Shown here: positions 46,818-56,885 of the stretch, piece by piece | Position numbering within the stretch: position 1 is the stretch's first letter | How the letters are laid out: every line of letters begins with the position of its first letter | NCBI RefSeq assembly: GCF_001590985.1 | Contig: NZ_BCTX01000001.1 | Location: forward strand, 122,446-186,445 | Length of the DNA stretch: 64,000 nucleotides | From: Novosphingobium naphthalenivorans NBRC 102051 | Lineage (GTDB): Bacteria; Pseudomonadota; Alphaproteobacteria; Sphingomonadales; Sphingomonadaceae | Direction of reading: 5' to 3' | Program-made: the position numbers and the translations under genes | Notes under the pieces: model-generated | Told to the model about the DNA's origin: nothing | Database searches by the model: none | Seen by the model: only the letters and a program-made list of their open reading frames with translations

Positions 46818-47693
46818 ATGCCCACCGCTTCCGACCGCCCGCGCCGCAGCGCGCTTTACCTGCCCGCCTCGAACGCCAAGGCGATAGCCAAGGCACGCAC
46901 CCTGCCCTGCGATGTGGTCATTCTCGACCTTGAAGACGCCGTCGCACCCGAAATGAAGGCCGAGGCCCGCGCGGCAGCCGTCGCTGCCGTCGAGGAAGGC
47001 GGCTTCGGCCACCGCGAAGTGGCGATCCGCGCCAACGGCATCGACACCGAATGGGGCGCGGCAGACCTTGCCGCCATTGCCGGTTCGAAGGCGGATGCTG
47101 TGCTGGTGCCCAAGGTCGGCTGCCCGCAGGATATCGGCCGCTACGAGGAAGCGCTGGAAAAGGCCCCGCCCGCCATGCAGCTCTGGGCGATGATCGAGAC
47201 TTGCGAGGCGGTATTCAACCTCAAGGCCATCGCCGCCATGGCCCCCTCCTCGCGCCTGTCGCTGTGGATCATGGGCACCAACGATCTCGCCAAGGAAATG
47301 CGTGCGCAGCTTACCCCGTGCCGTACGCCGTTCCTGCCCTTCCTCTCGACCGCAGTCGCCGCCGCACGCGCGCACGGGCTCGCGATTCTGGACGGCGTAT
47401 GCAACGAATTCCGCGATCTCGCGGTATTCGAGACGGAAGCACGGCAAGGGCTGATGTTCGGCTTCGACGGCAAGAGCCTGATCCACCCGGCCCAGGTCGA
47501 TCCCTGCAACACCGTGTTCAGCCCCAGCGAAGCGGACCTCGCCTGGGCCCGCGCCGTGATCGCGGCTTTCGGCCAGCCGGAAAACCAGGGTAAAGGCGCA
47601 ATCCGGGTGGACGGCAAGATGACCGAGCTGCTGCACCTGGAGCAGGCGAACCGGCTGGTGGCCGTGGCAGAGCGGATCGCAGCGGCGGGTTAA
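46818..47693 (+). CDS. HpcH/HpaI aldolase / citrate lyase beta (CitE)-like protein
   Basis: A 291-residue TIM-barrel protein of the CitE/malyl-CoA lyase family, which cleaves or condenses acyl-CoA esters in a Mg-dependent way. Landmarks are RRSALYLPASN at the N-terminus, VILDLEDAV (metal-binding Asp/Glu), ANGIDTEWG, MIETCEAV (metal Glu) and GFDGKSLIHPAQV. No citrate lyase alpha or gamma gene is nearby, so it is more likely a stand-alone CitE-like or malyl-/citramalyl-CoA lyase. The exact substrate is open. Start ATG 46818 is preceded by GAAAGGATG-type sequence. Confidence 0.9.
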   Translation: MPTASDRPRRSALYLPASNAKAIAKARTLPCDVVILDLEDAVAPEMKAEARAAAVAAVEEGGFGHREVAIRANGIDTEWGAADLAAIAGSKADAVLVPKVGCPQDIGRYEEALEKAPPAMQLWAMIETCEAVFNLKAIAAMAPSSRLSLWIMGTNDLAKEMRAQLTPCRTPFLPFLSTAVAAARAHGLAILDGVCNEFRDLAVFETEARQGLMFGFDGKSLIHPAQVDPCNTVFSPSEADLAWARAVIAAFGQPENQGKGAIRVDGKMTELLHLEQANRLVAVAERIAAAG

Positions 47694-47695
47694 GC

Positions 47696-47742
47696 GGCGC
47701 GAGCCCGGTGCTGGCCCACCCCGCCGTGGCCAGGCTCGCGCC
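47696..47742. terminator. Large hairpin between convergent genes
   Basis: GGCGCGAGCC at 47696-47705 pairs with GGCTCGCGCC at 47733-47742; an inner TGGCC/GGCCA stem is also present. It lies just past the lyase stop codon, between two convergent genes. No T-run is present. Confidence 0.6.
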
Positions 47743-47789
47743 CGTCCCGCTCACGGGAGGGGTTGGGGGTGGGCTATTTCAACGCGGGC

Positions 47790-49190
47790 CTATTGCTCTT
47801 CGCCGCCCACGCCGTTCGCAATCTCACCCGGTTCGTTGGCGATCACCTTGAGCACGGCCGTCCAGGCGTCGACATTCTGCTGCAGCGTCGCCGGATCGAC
47901 CTTGTCGAGCGTATCGTCCGGCGTGTGGTGCAAATCGAAATAGTGGGTGCCGTCCTGCCCCAGATCGACCACCGCCAGATGCTGCTGGCGAATGATCGCG
48001 CCGACATCGGCGCCACCTTCCACGCTGCCCTGATGCGGCACGATGCCCATCGGCCAGAGCGCAGCATTGACCTTGTCCGCCAGTGCCTTGTCGGCGGGTG
48101 CGAAGTTGTTCTTCACCTGCCACACGTTGTCAGCGCCAAAATCGCTTTCCATGGCGAGCGCATGAGGCTCCTTGCCGTGCATTTCAGCATAGTGCGCGCC
48201 GCCACCGTCGCCCATGCCCATTTCCTCATTGCCGGACCAAAGCACGCGGATCGTGCGCAGCGTCTTGCCCTGCTTCTGCGCGGCCAGCGCGGCGGCGGTG
48301 ACGATCCCGCAGCCCGAAGCATCGTCGATCGCCCCGGTGCCGAGATCCCAGGAATCGAGATGACAGGCGACAAGCACGATCGGCAGCGAGGGATCGCGCC
48401 CCGGCAGCTCCGCCACGACATTGCCCGAAGGCGCGTTCGGGAACGGCTTGCCCAGCAGCGTCAGGTCGATCTGCATCGGCCCGGCCTTGCCTGCTGCCAC
48501 GCGCGCGGCGATGCGGGCGATCAGGTCGGCATCGGGATTGGAAACCGCACCGGCCGGGATCGGCGTGGCGCCCTTCATCCACATCGTGGAACCCGTATGC
48601 GGATCGCGGTTGCTGTCCGTCCCCGCCGAACGGATGACGATCCCGGCCGCGCCCTTCTGCGAAGCGATGCTGGGGCCCTTGCGGCGCACATTGCCGTAAG
48701 GCCCATAGCCCGAACCGTCCTGCGCGCGGCGCATGGCATGATCGACAAAGGCGACCTTGCCCTTGAGCGACCCGGCTGGCGCGGCTTCCAGCGCGGCAAG
48801 TGTCGGGAAATAGACCATCTCGGCCTTGAGCCCTTCTGCCGGGGTCGGCACCGAATAGCCGAGCGCGGTAATCGCCAGCGGCTGCTGGTAAGGCGCGGTC
48901 AGCCGCGCATGTTCCGGCCCGCGCTGCCAGGCGCCGGTGGTGAACGGTTCGATCTTCACATTGCTGAAACCGAGCGCCTTGAGCTTCGCTTCAGCCCACA
49001 CCCGCGCCCGCGCTTCCGCATCGGACCCGGCAATGCGCGGGCCGATCTCGGTAGTCAGCCCCTCGACGATGTCCCAGGCCACGCCGCTGCCCTCCTGGGG
49101 TGTCGCGGTGGCCAGAGTGGCAGTGAAGGGAAGCGTGGCGATGGCGGCAAGGAGCGCCGCATGGGGGGATGTGCGAACCATGGATGCCAT
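47790..49190 (-). CDS. Exported M28-family zinc peptidase
   Basis: A 466-residue periplasmic peptidase. Signal peptide about 1-29. A PA-like insert lies in the middle (about 120-230), and the M28 di-zinc domain follows: the His and Asp ligands are in VACHLDSWDLGTGAIDDASG, catalytic Glu in SGNEEMGMG, then ESDFGAD, and the final His in YFDLHHTPDDT. Family members are carboxypeptidase Q-like or aminopeptidases. Start is ATG 49190 or ATG 49181; both give a signal peptide. It is divergent from the TPR lipoprotein gene. Confidence 0.92.
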   Translation of the reverse strand: MASMVRTSPHAALLAAIATLPFTATLATATPQEGSGVAWDIVEGLTTEIGPRIAGSDAEARARVWAEAKLKALGFSNVKIEPFTTGAWQRGPEHARLTAPYQQPLAITALGYSVPTPAEGLKAEMVYFPTLAALEAAPAGSLKGKVAFVDHAMRRAQDGSGYGPYGNVRRKGPSIASQKGAAGIVIRSAGTDSNRDPHTGSTMWMKGATPIPAGAVSNPDADLIARIAARVAAGKAGPMQIDLTLLGKPFPNAPSGNVVAELPGRDPSLPIVLVACHLDSWDLGTGAIDDASGCGIVTAAALAAQKQGKTLRTIRVLWSGNEEMGMGDGGGAHYAEMHGKEPHALAMESDFGADNVWQVKNNFAPADKALADKVNAALWPMGIVPHQGSVEGGADVGAIIRQQHLAVVDLGQDGTHYFDLHHTPDDTLDKVDPATLQQNVDAWTAVLKVIANEPGEIANGVGGEEQ

Positions 49191-49320
49191 GCCTAACGCG
49201 GGGAACGGGACTTGCCAATCAAGCCGTGAAATTTAGCGGGCAGAACCCCGATCGCGCCCGAACCTTCATGGAAACTTTATTTCCTTGGGGCATGTCCGAT
49301 GCCTCAGCATCGAGGTTTGC

Positions 49321-50838
49321 ATGAAATACACCGTTCCGATCGCCCTTGCCTTTCTCCTGACAAGTTGCGGGAACGATCCGCAAGAACAGTGGGCGCGTGC
49401 AAAAGCGTCATACGACGCGCATCTCTATGCCAAAGCGAAGCTCGATCTGGTCGATCTGCTCGAAGCCGATGCCAATAACTGGCAGGCGCGCGAACTTCTC
49501 ATCCGTTCCTATATCGACATGGGTGACGGCGAGGCCGCCAATGCCGCCCTGGTGAAGCTCCCCCCGGCACACCGCCCCAAGGACTATGCCCTGCTGGCAG
49601 GGGAGACGGCACTGCTGCGCGAGCGCCCGGACGAGGCGCTGGAAGCGGTAAAACAGATCAACAGCCCTTCTGCGCAGCGCATTCGCGCACTGGCCTTTCT
49701 CGCGAAAGACGATTCCAGCGCCGCCGCAACCGCTTTTGCCGCAGGCGTGGACAGCGGCAATCCCACTCCTCGCCTCCTGGCGGACTATGCCCGCTTCGCT
49801 CTCCAGCAAGGCGACGTGCTGAAAGCCCGCTCACTGGTCGATGAAGCCCTGAAAGGCGACAGCAGGTCGATCGACGCGCTGCTCGTGGACGGGCAAACAG
49901 CAACGGCGCAAGGCAATCTGGCCCGCGCGCTGGACGCCTACGACAAGGCCATCAAGGCCTATCCGGGCAATCTGGCTGCGATTACCGGCAAGGCTTCGGT
50001 CCTGGGCGACCTCGGGCGGATCGACGAAATGGCCAAGCTGGTCGATGCGGCCAGTGCCAGCGCCGGCAACGATCCGTCACTGACCTATCTCAAGGCCCGT
50101 GTGGCGGCAGCGCGCAACGACTGGAAAAAGACGCGTGACATATTGCAGGCCAACGAAGACGATGTGCGCGGCGGCGATGACGTGACGATCCTCTATGCCC
50201 AGGCGCTCTTCAAACTGGGACAGACCGAACAGGCCCGCGCGCGCCTTCAGCCGGTGCTGACCCATGCTCCGGGCAATGCCGCCGCCCGGCGGCTTCTGGC
50301 GGCCGTGCAATTGCAACAGAACGATCCGGCCGGTGCGGTCAAGACACTGGAGCCCCTCGCGGTGAAACCCACGGCGCTGGCCGAAGATGCCAGGCTCTAT
50401 GCGCAGGCGGCCAAGGCAGCGGGCCTTCCCGGTGCGGACGACCTCGCCAGAACAGCCCGCTTCCCGACACCGCAATCATTTGCAGCAGCACTCGCGGATG
50501 CCGACCGGGCGCTCAGGGCTGGCAACTGGGCCAATGCCAATGCCCTCTACAAGCAGATCATGGCTTCCACCGATGGCAAGAACCCATTGGTCCTCAACAA
50601 TCTGGCCTTCACCGAAGGCCAGCTCGGCAACAAGACCGCCGCATTGAAATATGCCCTTGAAGCCCTGAAGTATGCGCCCGGGAATGCTTCGGTCATGGAT
50701 ACGGCTGGCTGGCTGCTGTTCGAAACCGCCCAGGACCGCGCGCGAGCCGTCAAGCTGTTGCAGCAGGCTGCGGCCAAGGCGCCACAGAATGCGACCATCC
50801 AGAAGCATCTGCAGGCCGCACAAACAGCACAACGTTGA
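49321..50838 (+). CDS. TPR-repeat lipoprotein
   Basis: A 505-residue lipoprotein with lipobox LLTSC (Cys at about 16), followed by repeated helical pairs of TPR type through nearly its whole length, for example GNLARALDAYDKAIKAYPGN and NNLAFTEGQLGNKTAALKYALEALKYAPGN. TPR lipoproteins of the PEP-CTERM/exosortase system (PrsT) look similar but are usually about 900 residues. A PEP-CTERM protein gene lies just downstream in the opposite direction. Start ATG 49321 gives a clean lipoprotein signal. Role in outer-surface assembly is inference. Confidence 0.85.
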   Translation: MKYTVPIALAFLLTSCGNDPQEQWARAKASYDAHLYAKAKLDLVDLLEADANNWQARELLIRSYIDMGDGEAANAALVKLPPAHRPKDYALLAGETALLRERPDEALEAVKQINSPSAQRIRALAFLAKDDSSAAATAFAAGVDSGNPTPRLLADYARFALQQGDVLKARSLVDEALKGDSRSIDALLVDGQTATAQGNLARALDAYDKAIKAYPGNLAAITGKASVLGDLGRIDEMAKLVDAASASAGNDPSLTYLKARVAAARNDWKKTRDILQANEDDVRGGDDVTILYAQALFKLGQTEQARARLQPVLTHAPGNAAARRLLAAVQLQQNDPAGAVKTLEPLAVKPTALAEDARLYAQAAKAAGLPGADDLARTARFPTPQSFAAALADADRALRAGNWANANALYKQIMASTDGKNPLVLNNLAFTEGQLGNKTAALKYALEALKYAPGNASVMDTAGWLLFETAQDRARAVKLLQQAAAKAPQNATIQKHLQAAQTAQR

Positions 50839-50872
50839 AAGGCACACAGGGCTGAAACAGCGCTGAAACAAC

Positions 50873-50894
50873 AAGGGGCCCCTGAGGGCCCCTT
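50873..50894. terminator. Terminator between the TPR and PEP-CTERM genes
   Basis: AAGGGGCCC at 50873-50881 and GGGCCCCTT at 50886-50894 form a nine-bp stem with a four-base loop. On the minus strand it is followed by a T-rich tract (TTGTTGTTTC), so it mainly ends the PEP-CTERM transcript. Confidence 0.75.
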
Positions 50895-50919
50895 GCGCAA
50901 AGCACTTGCAATGTCCCGG

Positions 50920-51636
50920 TCAGGCGGCTGCCGGGTGCAGTTCCTGCCGCGCCGGCGCCCGGCGCCTGCGGGCCAGGGCCAGGCCGATGATGCCCAGTCC
51001 GAACAGCCCCAGCATCCCCGGTTCGGGCACCGGCGTGCCGCCGCTCGACGAAGACGAGGTCGTGATCGTGCCCGAGCCGCTGGCAGAGGTGATGCCAGGA
51101 ACGCCGGTGATCGACTGATAGCGGACGTAGAAATCGCTGAGCGTAAGCGACGACACCGGCTGCGAGAAGCTCAGCGTGAAACTGCCGGTTCCCGTCTGGC
51201 CCATGTCAAGGCCGCCGCCGCCGCCACCGGCGCAGGACCCGGTCGCCGCATCCTTGAAGCAGACGTCAACAGTGCCGATCCCGTTGGGATAGGTCGAGTC
51301 AAGCGTCGTGTAGCTGAACGCGCCCGTGCTGCTTGCGCTGGTGATGGTGGGGTCCGTGTTGAACGCAAAACTGGAAATGCGCGATCCGGTCACCGGGGCA
51401 GAGCTGGTGTTGGTGACGCTGTAGTCGAAGGTGTAGTCGTTGCCTGAAATGCCCGTCAGCTTGAACGTGGCGGCGCCAGTCAGGCCGTCGATGTTCGTCC
51501 CGCTCGAAAAGCCATTGTAGTCGAGAGTGAACGAGGATCCGATGTCGCCCGAGCCCAACGTGATCTGATCGGCCATGGCCGGCGCTGCAAAAGCAACGCT
51601 CGCCAATGCCGCGAGCCCGATCGCAAAGTTCCTCAT
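50920..51636 (-). CDS. PEP-CTERM sorting protein (cistern type)
   Basis: A 238-residue exported protein. Signal peptide about 1-22 (ending AMA). The body is a Ser/Thr/Gly-rich beta-type domain with two Cys close together (VDVCFKDAATGSCAGG), which fits the cistern group of PEP-CTERM proteins. The C-terminus is the sorting signal: VPEPGMLGLFGLGIIGLALA followed by RRRR, recognised by exosortase for removal and export to the surface. No exosortase or EPS gene is in the window. Start ATG 51636 has AGGGG upstream. Confidence 0.9.
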   Translation of the reverse strand: MRNFAIGLAALASVAFAAPAMADQITLGSGDIGSSFTLDYNGFSSGTNIDGLTGAATFKLTGISGNDYTFDYSVTNTSSAPVTGSRISSFAFNTDPTITSASSTGAFSYTTLDSTYPNGIGTVDVCFKDAATGSCAGGGGGGLDMGQTGTGSFTLSFSQPVSSLTLSDFYVRYQSITGVPGITSASGSGTITTSSSSSGGTPVPEPGMLGLFGLGIIGLALARRRRAPARQELHPAAA

Positions 51637-52042
51637 GTGTCGCCCCTATGCCTTCCTCAAGATGTAGTTACCGCCCGATTAAGCAAAGCGTGTGCCAAAG
51701 CCTGAATTCCGCCATTCACCTGCTTAGAATTATGCGTATTTGTAAAAATTTCCGTCAATTTCGAGGTAAATCACATCTGTACAATGCACCTCCGACTACC
51801 GGCGCGCTGCGGTGTCGGCATCAAGGAATGCCACTCCGGCATGCACCCCGTCCGATACGCGAGCGACATGCCATGGACGCCGCCACGCCAGATTTTCATA
51901 CGCGCCCGGCACCGGTTGTGTTCACGCCGGCTTCTTGAACCCGCCAGCCCCGCTTCGCCACCGCCCTTGGCAATCCCCGCCCTGCCCTGTAGAGCGGCGC
52001 CCAAATCGTCCCGATACGCCAGATTTCATCCAGAGGAACCCG
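51637..52042. other. Intergenic region between the PEP-CTERM gene and ettA
   Basis: 406 bases. The first 150 (up to about 51785) are AT-rich and likely carry the PEP-CTERM promoter leftwards. The rest is GC-rich and probably holds the ettA promoter and leader. I find no reading frame with family support, no clear inverted repeat and no RNA gene. Confidence 0.55.
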
Positions 52043-53722
<1,680 letters not shown>

Positions 53723-54063
53723 GCCCGGCAGAGACAAACGCCAGTACCGTGTTCGCGGCAACGTCCGACCTCCGGACGTTGCCGCCGGCTTGCGGGCGCG
53801 CCCTGCCCGCTCCCTCCCTCAATACCGGCAGCGGCGCAATCGAACGCACGCGTCCTGAATTTTGCGGATACCATTAACCCTCACCCTCAAAAGAGAGCGC
53901 GGCACGGTTCGTCTTTTTTGATCGCAGTCATTAACAACAGGCAACTTAGCAGTTCACATTCCAGACATAGCGTTGTGGGCATATACAGGCACACATAACG
54001 AAGCCTTTTCTCAAAGGACGTAACGCTGACGTCGTGCGGCACGTCTGTTTCTGGAGAGATAAT
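53723..54063. other. Intergenic region between ettA and the RcnB-like gene
   Basis: 341 bases. It contains the 13-bp hairpin at 53755-53785 near the ettA stop codon. From about 53850 to 54020 the sequence is AT-richer and is the likely promoter for the RcnB-like gene. No further gene is supported. Confidence 0.55.
53755..53785 (+). terminator. 13-bp perfect hairpin after ettA
   Basis: GCGGCAACGTCCG at 53755-53767 pairs with CGGACGTTGCCGC at 53773-53785 around a five-base loop, 32 bases after the ettA stop. No T-run follows. Confidence 0.65.
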
Positions 54064-54927
54064 ATGACTGACAGAAAGACAAGAAAGATGAGTCGGCTCT
54101 TCACGGCGGCAGCGTGGGGCGCCATGGCCTTGTCCGTTGCCGGACTGGGAATCGCCGACATCGCCAGCGCCGCCGAGCAGCGTCCTTCCGAGCGCGACAA
54201 TCGCGCCGGAAACCGCACACAGGGCCCGGACCGCAGAAGCGGACAGCAGGATCGCCGGAGCCAGCCGGCGCAAGTGAATGCGCCGCCCCGCACGCAGCCC
54301 GCCCAGGCCCCTCAGCGCAATACGAACCAGAGCCAGAACCGCGACCGGCCGCCGACCATGACGGAAGCGCGTCAGGGGGCATTTTCGCGCCAGAACCAGC
54401 GCCAGAACCAGCCCCAGAACCAGCCCCAGAACCAGGCCCAGCGCGACCAACGCCGTGACGACCGGCGCGATCAGCGCGATCAGCGCGATGACCGGCGCGA
54501 TCAACGGTACGATCAACGCAACGATCGGCGCGATCAACAGTATGATCAGCGCAACGACAGACGCGACCAGCGTTACGACAGGCGCGACGATCGCCGTGAC
54601 TACCGGGAGACCCGGCGCTGGGATCGCAGCGACTGGCGGCGGAACAACCGGTACGATTGGCGCAGCTACCGCGCCCGCAACCGGTCGGTGTACCGAATCG
54701 GCAATTACCACTCCCCCTATTACGGATACCGCTACCGCCGCGTTGGGGTAGGTTTCGTGCTCCGTTCGCTCTTTTTCGGAAGCACCTACTGGATCACCGA
54801 TCCCTGGTACTATCGCCTGCCCGAAGTCTATGGCCCCTACCGCTGGGTGCGCTACTACGACGACGTCCTGCTGGTGAACATCTACACCGGCGAAGTGGTG
54901 GACGTGGTCTACGACTTCTTCTGGTAA
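54064..54927 (+). CDS. RcnB-like exported protein with Asp/Arg-rich low-complexity middle
   Basis: A 287-residue periplasmic protein. Signal peptide about 1-36 (ending ASAA). Residues about 100-128 are a Gln/Asn-rich repeat (12-base units). Residues about 130-190 are Asp-Arg-rich (DDRRDQRYDQRNDRRDQQ). The C-terminal 80 residues form the conserved RcnB-like domain with YHSPYYGYRYRRVGVGF and many Tyr. RcnB in E. coli affects nickel and cobalt homeostasis; the metal link is not shown here. Start ATG 54064 has GGAGAG nine bases upstream. A long reading frame on the opposite strand is a by-product of the repeats. Confidence 0.85.
   Translation: MTDRKTRKMSRLFTAAAWGAMALSVAGLGIADIASAAEQRPSERDNRAGNRTQGPDRRSGQQDRRSQPAQVNAPPRTQPAQAPQRNTNQSQNRDRPPTMTEARQGAFSRQNQRQNQPQNQPQNQAQRDQRRDDRRDQRDQRDDRRDQRYDQRNDRRDQQYDQRNDRRDQRYDRRDDRRDYRETRRWDRSDWRRNNRYDWRSYRARNRSVYRIGNYHSPYYGYRYRRVGVGFVLRSLFFGSTYWITDPWYYRLPEVYGPYRWVRYYDDVLLVNIYTGEVVDVVYDFFW
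54391..54438 (+). repeat. 12-bp tandem repeat in the RcnB-like gene
   Basis: Four units of CAGAACCAGnnC (54391, 54403, 54415 and 54427), encoding the repeated QNQ pattern. The following 150 bases repeat GAT/CGC codons less regularly. Confidence 0.8.
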
Positions 54928-54948
54928 GGCTGTACAGCCCGGCTGAAC

Positions 54949-54987
54949 AAAGAGCCCCTCATGCCCGCAAGCATGAGGGGCTCTTTT
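54949..54987. terminator. Strong terminator after the RcnB-like gene
   Basis: A 16-bp perfect stem (54949-54964 with 54971-54986) closes on a six-base loop, flanked by A- and T-runs. It lies between convergent genes and serves both. Confidence 0.92.
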
Positions 54988-55008
54988 CATGACCGTGCCA
55001 TGCGTTCG

Positions 55009-55551
55009 TCAGCGGCGGCGCAGAAAAGGCACCATGCGGGCCATGGTGTCGTCGCGGTCCAAAAGCTGATGCTTGAGCGCGCCGGCAACATGCAGTGCGA
55101 ACAGCCCCAGCATGATCGTGGCGAGCACTTCGTGGCTCTCGTGGAAAATGCCGCCCAGCGCCTTGTTGCCGGCAACCGGCAGCGCCGGGACGTCGAACAG
55201 CCCGAACCAGCTTACCGGGTTCCCGGAGCCCGACGCCATGCCCCAGCCGGTCAGCGGGATGAACAGCATCAGGAAATAGAACAGCACATGCACCACCCGG
55301 GCCAGCGCGACTTCCCAGGACGCCAGCGCGGCTGAAAGCGGCGGCGCCTTGTGCACGAGGCGCCAGAGGATGCGAATGACGGTCAGCGCCAGAATCGTCA
55401 GGCCGAAAGCCTTGTGATTGGCCATGATCTGCATTTTTTCAGCCTTGGGCATGTCTTCGGCAACCCAGGCGGCGATGAAATTGAGCGCGATCAGCAGGGC
55501 GATAAGCCAGTGCAGGACAACCGCTACGCGAGAGTATTGCTGTGTTTCCAT
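55009..55551 (-). CDS. Cytochrome b561 family membrane protein
   Basis: A 180-residue protein with four membrane helices (about 11-33, 44-65, 87-107 and 137-160) and the His residues that bind two b haems in LHWLIALL, NHKAFGLT, VHVLFYF and LHVAGALKHQ. It probably oxidises membrane quinol or passes electrons to a periplasmic acceptor. The start ATG 55551 (METQQY) is preceded by a longer frame that is not needed. The divergent gene is an Fe(II) oxygenase. Confidence 0.92.
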   Translation of the reverse strand: METQQYSRVAVVLHWLIALLIALNFIAAWVAEDMPKAEKMQIMANHKAFGLTILALTVIRILWRLVHKAPPLSAALASWEVALARVVHVLFYFLMLFIPLTGWGMASGSGNPVSWFGLFDVPALPVAGNKALGGIFHESHEVLATIMLGLFALHVAGALKHQLLDRDDTMARMVPFLRRR

Positions 55552-55661
55552 GGTCTTCCATCCATCTGAGGGCCGGCAAACAAGCCCGATATTAGGGTTT
55601 TTCAAAGCGATGGAAACAGCCCGATTGATTACAGGCGGAACTGACGTAATCTGTTCTTGCG

Positions 55662-56327
55662 ATGACAGGCGTTGCCCATCCTGATTGCAGGGCTCTTGCC
55701 AGGATCGGCGCTGCCGTGCGCGGGCGCCTGTCCTGCGACCCGTCGGTACGGCGCTTTCCCGAGGAAAGGGTCGAACTCTACGCGGTCGAACGCTTTCTCG
55801 GGGCCGATGAATGCGCGCGCCTGATCGGCATGATCGATGCGGCGGCCTGTCCTTCCAGCCTGATCGACGAAACCTCCTGGCCCAACTATCGCACCAGTTA
55901 CTCCAGCGACATCGACGTTTACGACGATACCGTGCGAGGGCTGGATGCGCGCCTTGCCGCCCTCACCGGCCTGCCGCCCGCCTGCGGCGAATACGCGCAA
56001 GGGCAGCGTTACCAGTGCGGCCAGTACTTCGAAGAACACTGCGACTGGTTCGACACCACCGCCGGATACTGGCGCCGCGAAAAGCGCAGTGGAGGGCAGC
56101 GCAGCTGGACGGCGATGATCTACCTCAACGAGGTCGATGAAGGCGGCACGACCGATTTCACCCGCGTCCGGCTCAGCGTCCCGCCCTTGGCCGGATGCCT
56201 TCTGCTGTGGAACAACGCGCAGGCGGACGGGACCCCCAACCCCTGGTCCATGCACGCCGCGCGTCCCGTGGTGCGCGGGGTCAAGTACATCGTCACCAAG
56301 TGGTTCCGTACGCGTACCTGGCGTTAG
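55662..56327 (+). CDS. Prolyl 4-hydroxylase-like 2-oxoglutarate/Fe(II) oxygenase
   Basis: A 221-residue soluble enzyme of the P4H alpha family. The Fe ligands are in FEEHCDWFDT (His-x-Asp) and in SMHAARPVVRG (distal His); the Lys that binds 2-oxoglutarate is in KYIVTKWFR. The central region TAMIYLNEVDEGGTTDF is the family strand. It hydroxylates a protein or small substrate that cannot be told here. Start ATG 55662; the alternative frames are shadows. It ends 8 bases before the DUF1003 gene end (convergent). Confidence 0.9.
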   Translation: MTGVAHPDCRALARIGAAVRGRLSCDPSVRRFPEERVELYAVERFLGADECARLIGMIDAAACPSSLIDETSWPNYRTSYSSDIDVYDDTVRGLDARLAALTGLPPACGEYAQGQRYQCGQYFEEHCDWFDTTAGYWRREKRSGGQRSWTAMIYLNEVDEGGTTDFTRVRLSVPPLAGCLLLWNNAQADGTPNPWSMHAARPVVRGVKYIVTKWFRTRTWR

Positions 56328-56334
56328 CCGCGCT

Positions 56335-56865
56335 TCAGACTTCTTCGCCGGCCTCGGCGCTAGCCCGTGCTTCGAGATATTCGAACAAGTGATCGAAACG
56401 CCGGTGCAACCGCAGGATTTCGAGCTGCGTACGCAAGTTCACTTCGTAATCGTGGCGGGCCGTTATGCGATCGCGAGCCGCCTGCCGGTTCTGGCTCATC
56501 ATGATCACCGGCGCCTGGATCGCCGCCAGCATCGACAGGATCAGGTTGAGGAAGATGTAGGGATAGGCATCGAAGGCATGCAGGCCGATGCTTTCGAGAA
56601 TGCGGCTGTTGATCATCATCCAGCCCAGCAGCACCACGCCGAAGCCGGCAATGAAGCCCCAGGAACCGCCGATCGCCGCCACCCGGTCGGCAAGCCGGTC
56701 CCCGAAGCTCGCGTGCAGCGCCGCTTCTTCCTGCGCATCGGGGCCCATGACCGTGCCCGAGGCAATACGGCGGAGCACGCGTTGCTCCTCCGTATCGACA
56801 TCGGCGAATTTACGGCCGAGCAGATCTTCACAAAGCTGTTCGGCCGTCCGGGGTGTCTTGCGCAT
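56335..56865 (-). CDS. DUF1003 family membrane protein
   Basis: A 176-residue protein with two hydrophobic helices (about 68-86 and 98-120) flanked by hydrophilic N- and C-terminal regions. The motif FDAYPYIFLNLILSMLAAIQAPVIMMSQNRQ is diagnostic of DUF1003 (cited in part). Function is unknown; some family members are called manganese- or cyclic-nucleotide-related, which I cannot support. Start ATG 56865. Confidence 0.88.
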   Translation of the reverse strand: MRKTPRTAEQLCEDLLGRKFADVDTEEQRVLRRIASGTVMGPDAQEEAALHASFGDRLADRVAAIGGSWGFIAGFGVVLLGWMMINSRILESIGLHAFDAYPYIFLNLILSMLAAIQAPVIMMSQNRQAARDRITARHDYEVNLRTQLEILRLHRRFDHLFEYLEARASAEAGEEV

Positions 56866-56885
56866 TACGCCTCGCGCTGGTGGAA

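Noticed and set aside
49321..50838. Firm assignment of the TPR lipoprotein as PrsT
   Set aside because: The length is about half of that family and TPR repeats are too general to decide by eye.
53887..54990. A 367-codon minus-strand frame rich in Val/Ala/Pro repeats
   Set aside because: It is the antisense of the Asp/Arg repeats of the RcnB-like gene, which has a signal peptide, a Shine-Dalgarno sequence and a conserved C-terminal domain.
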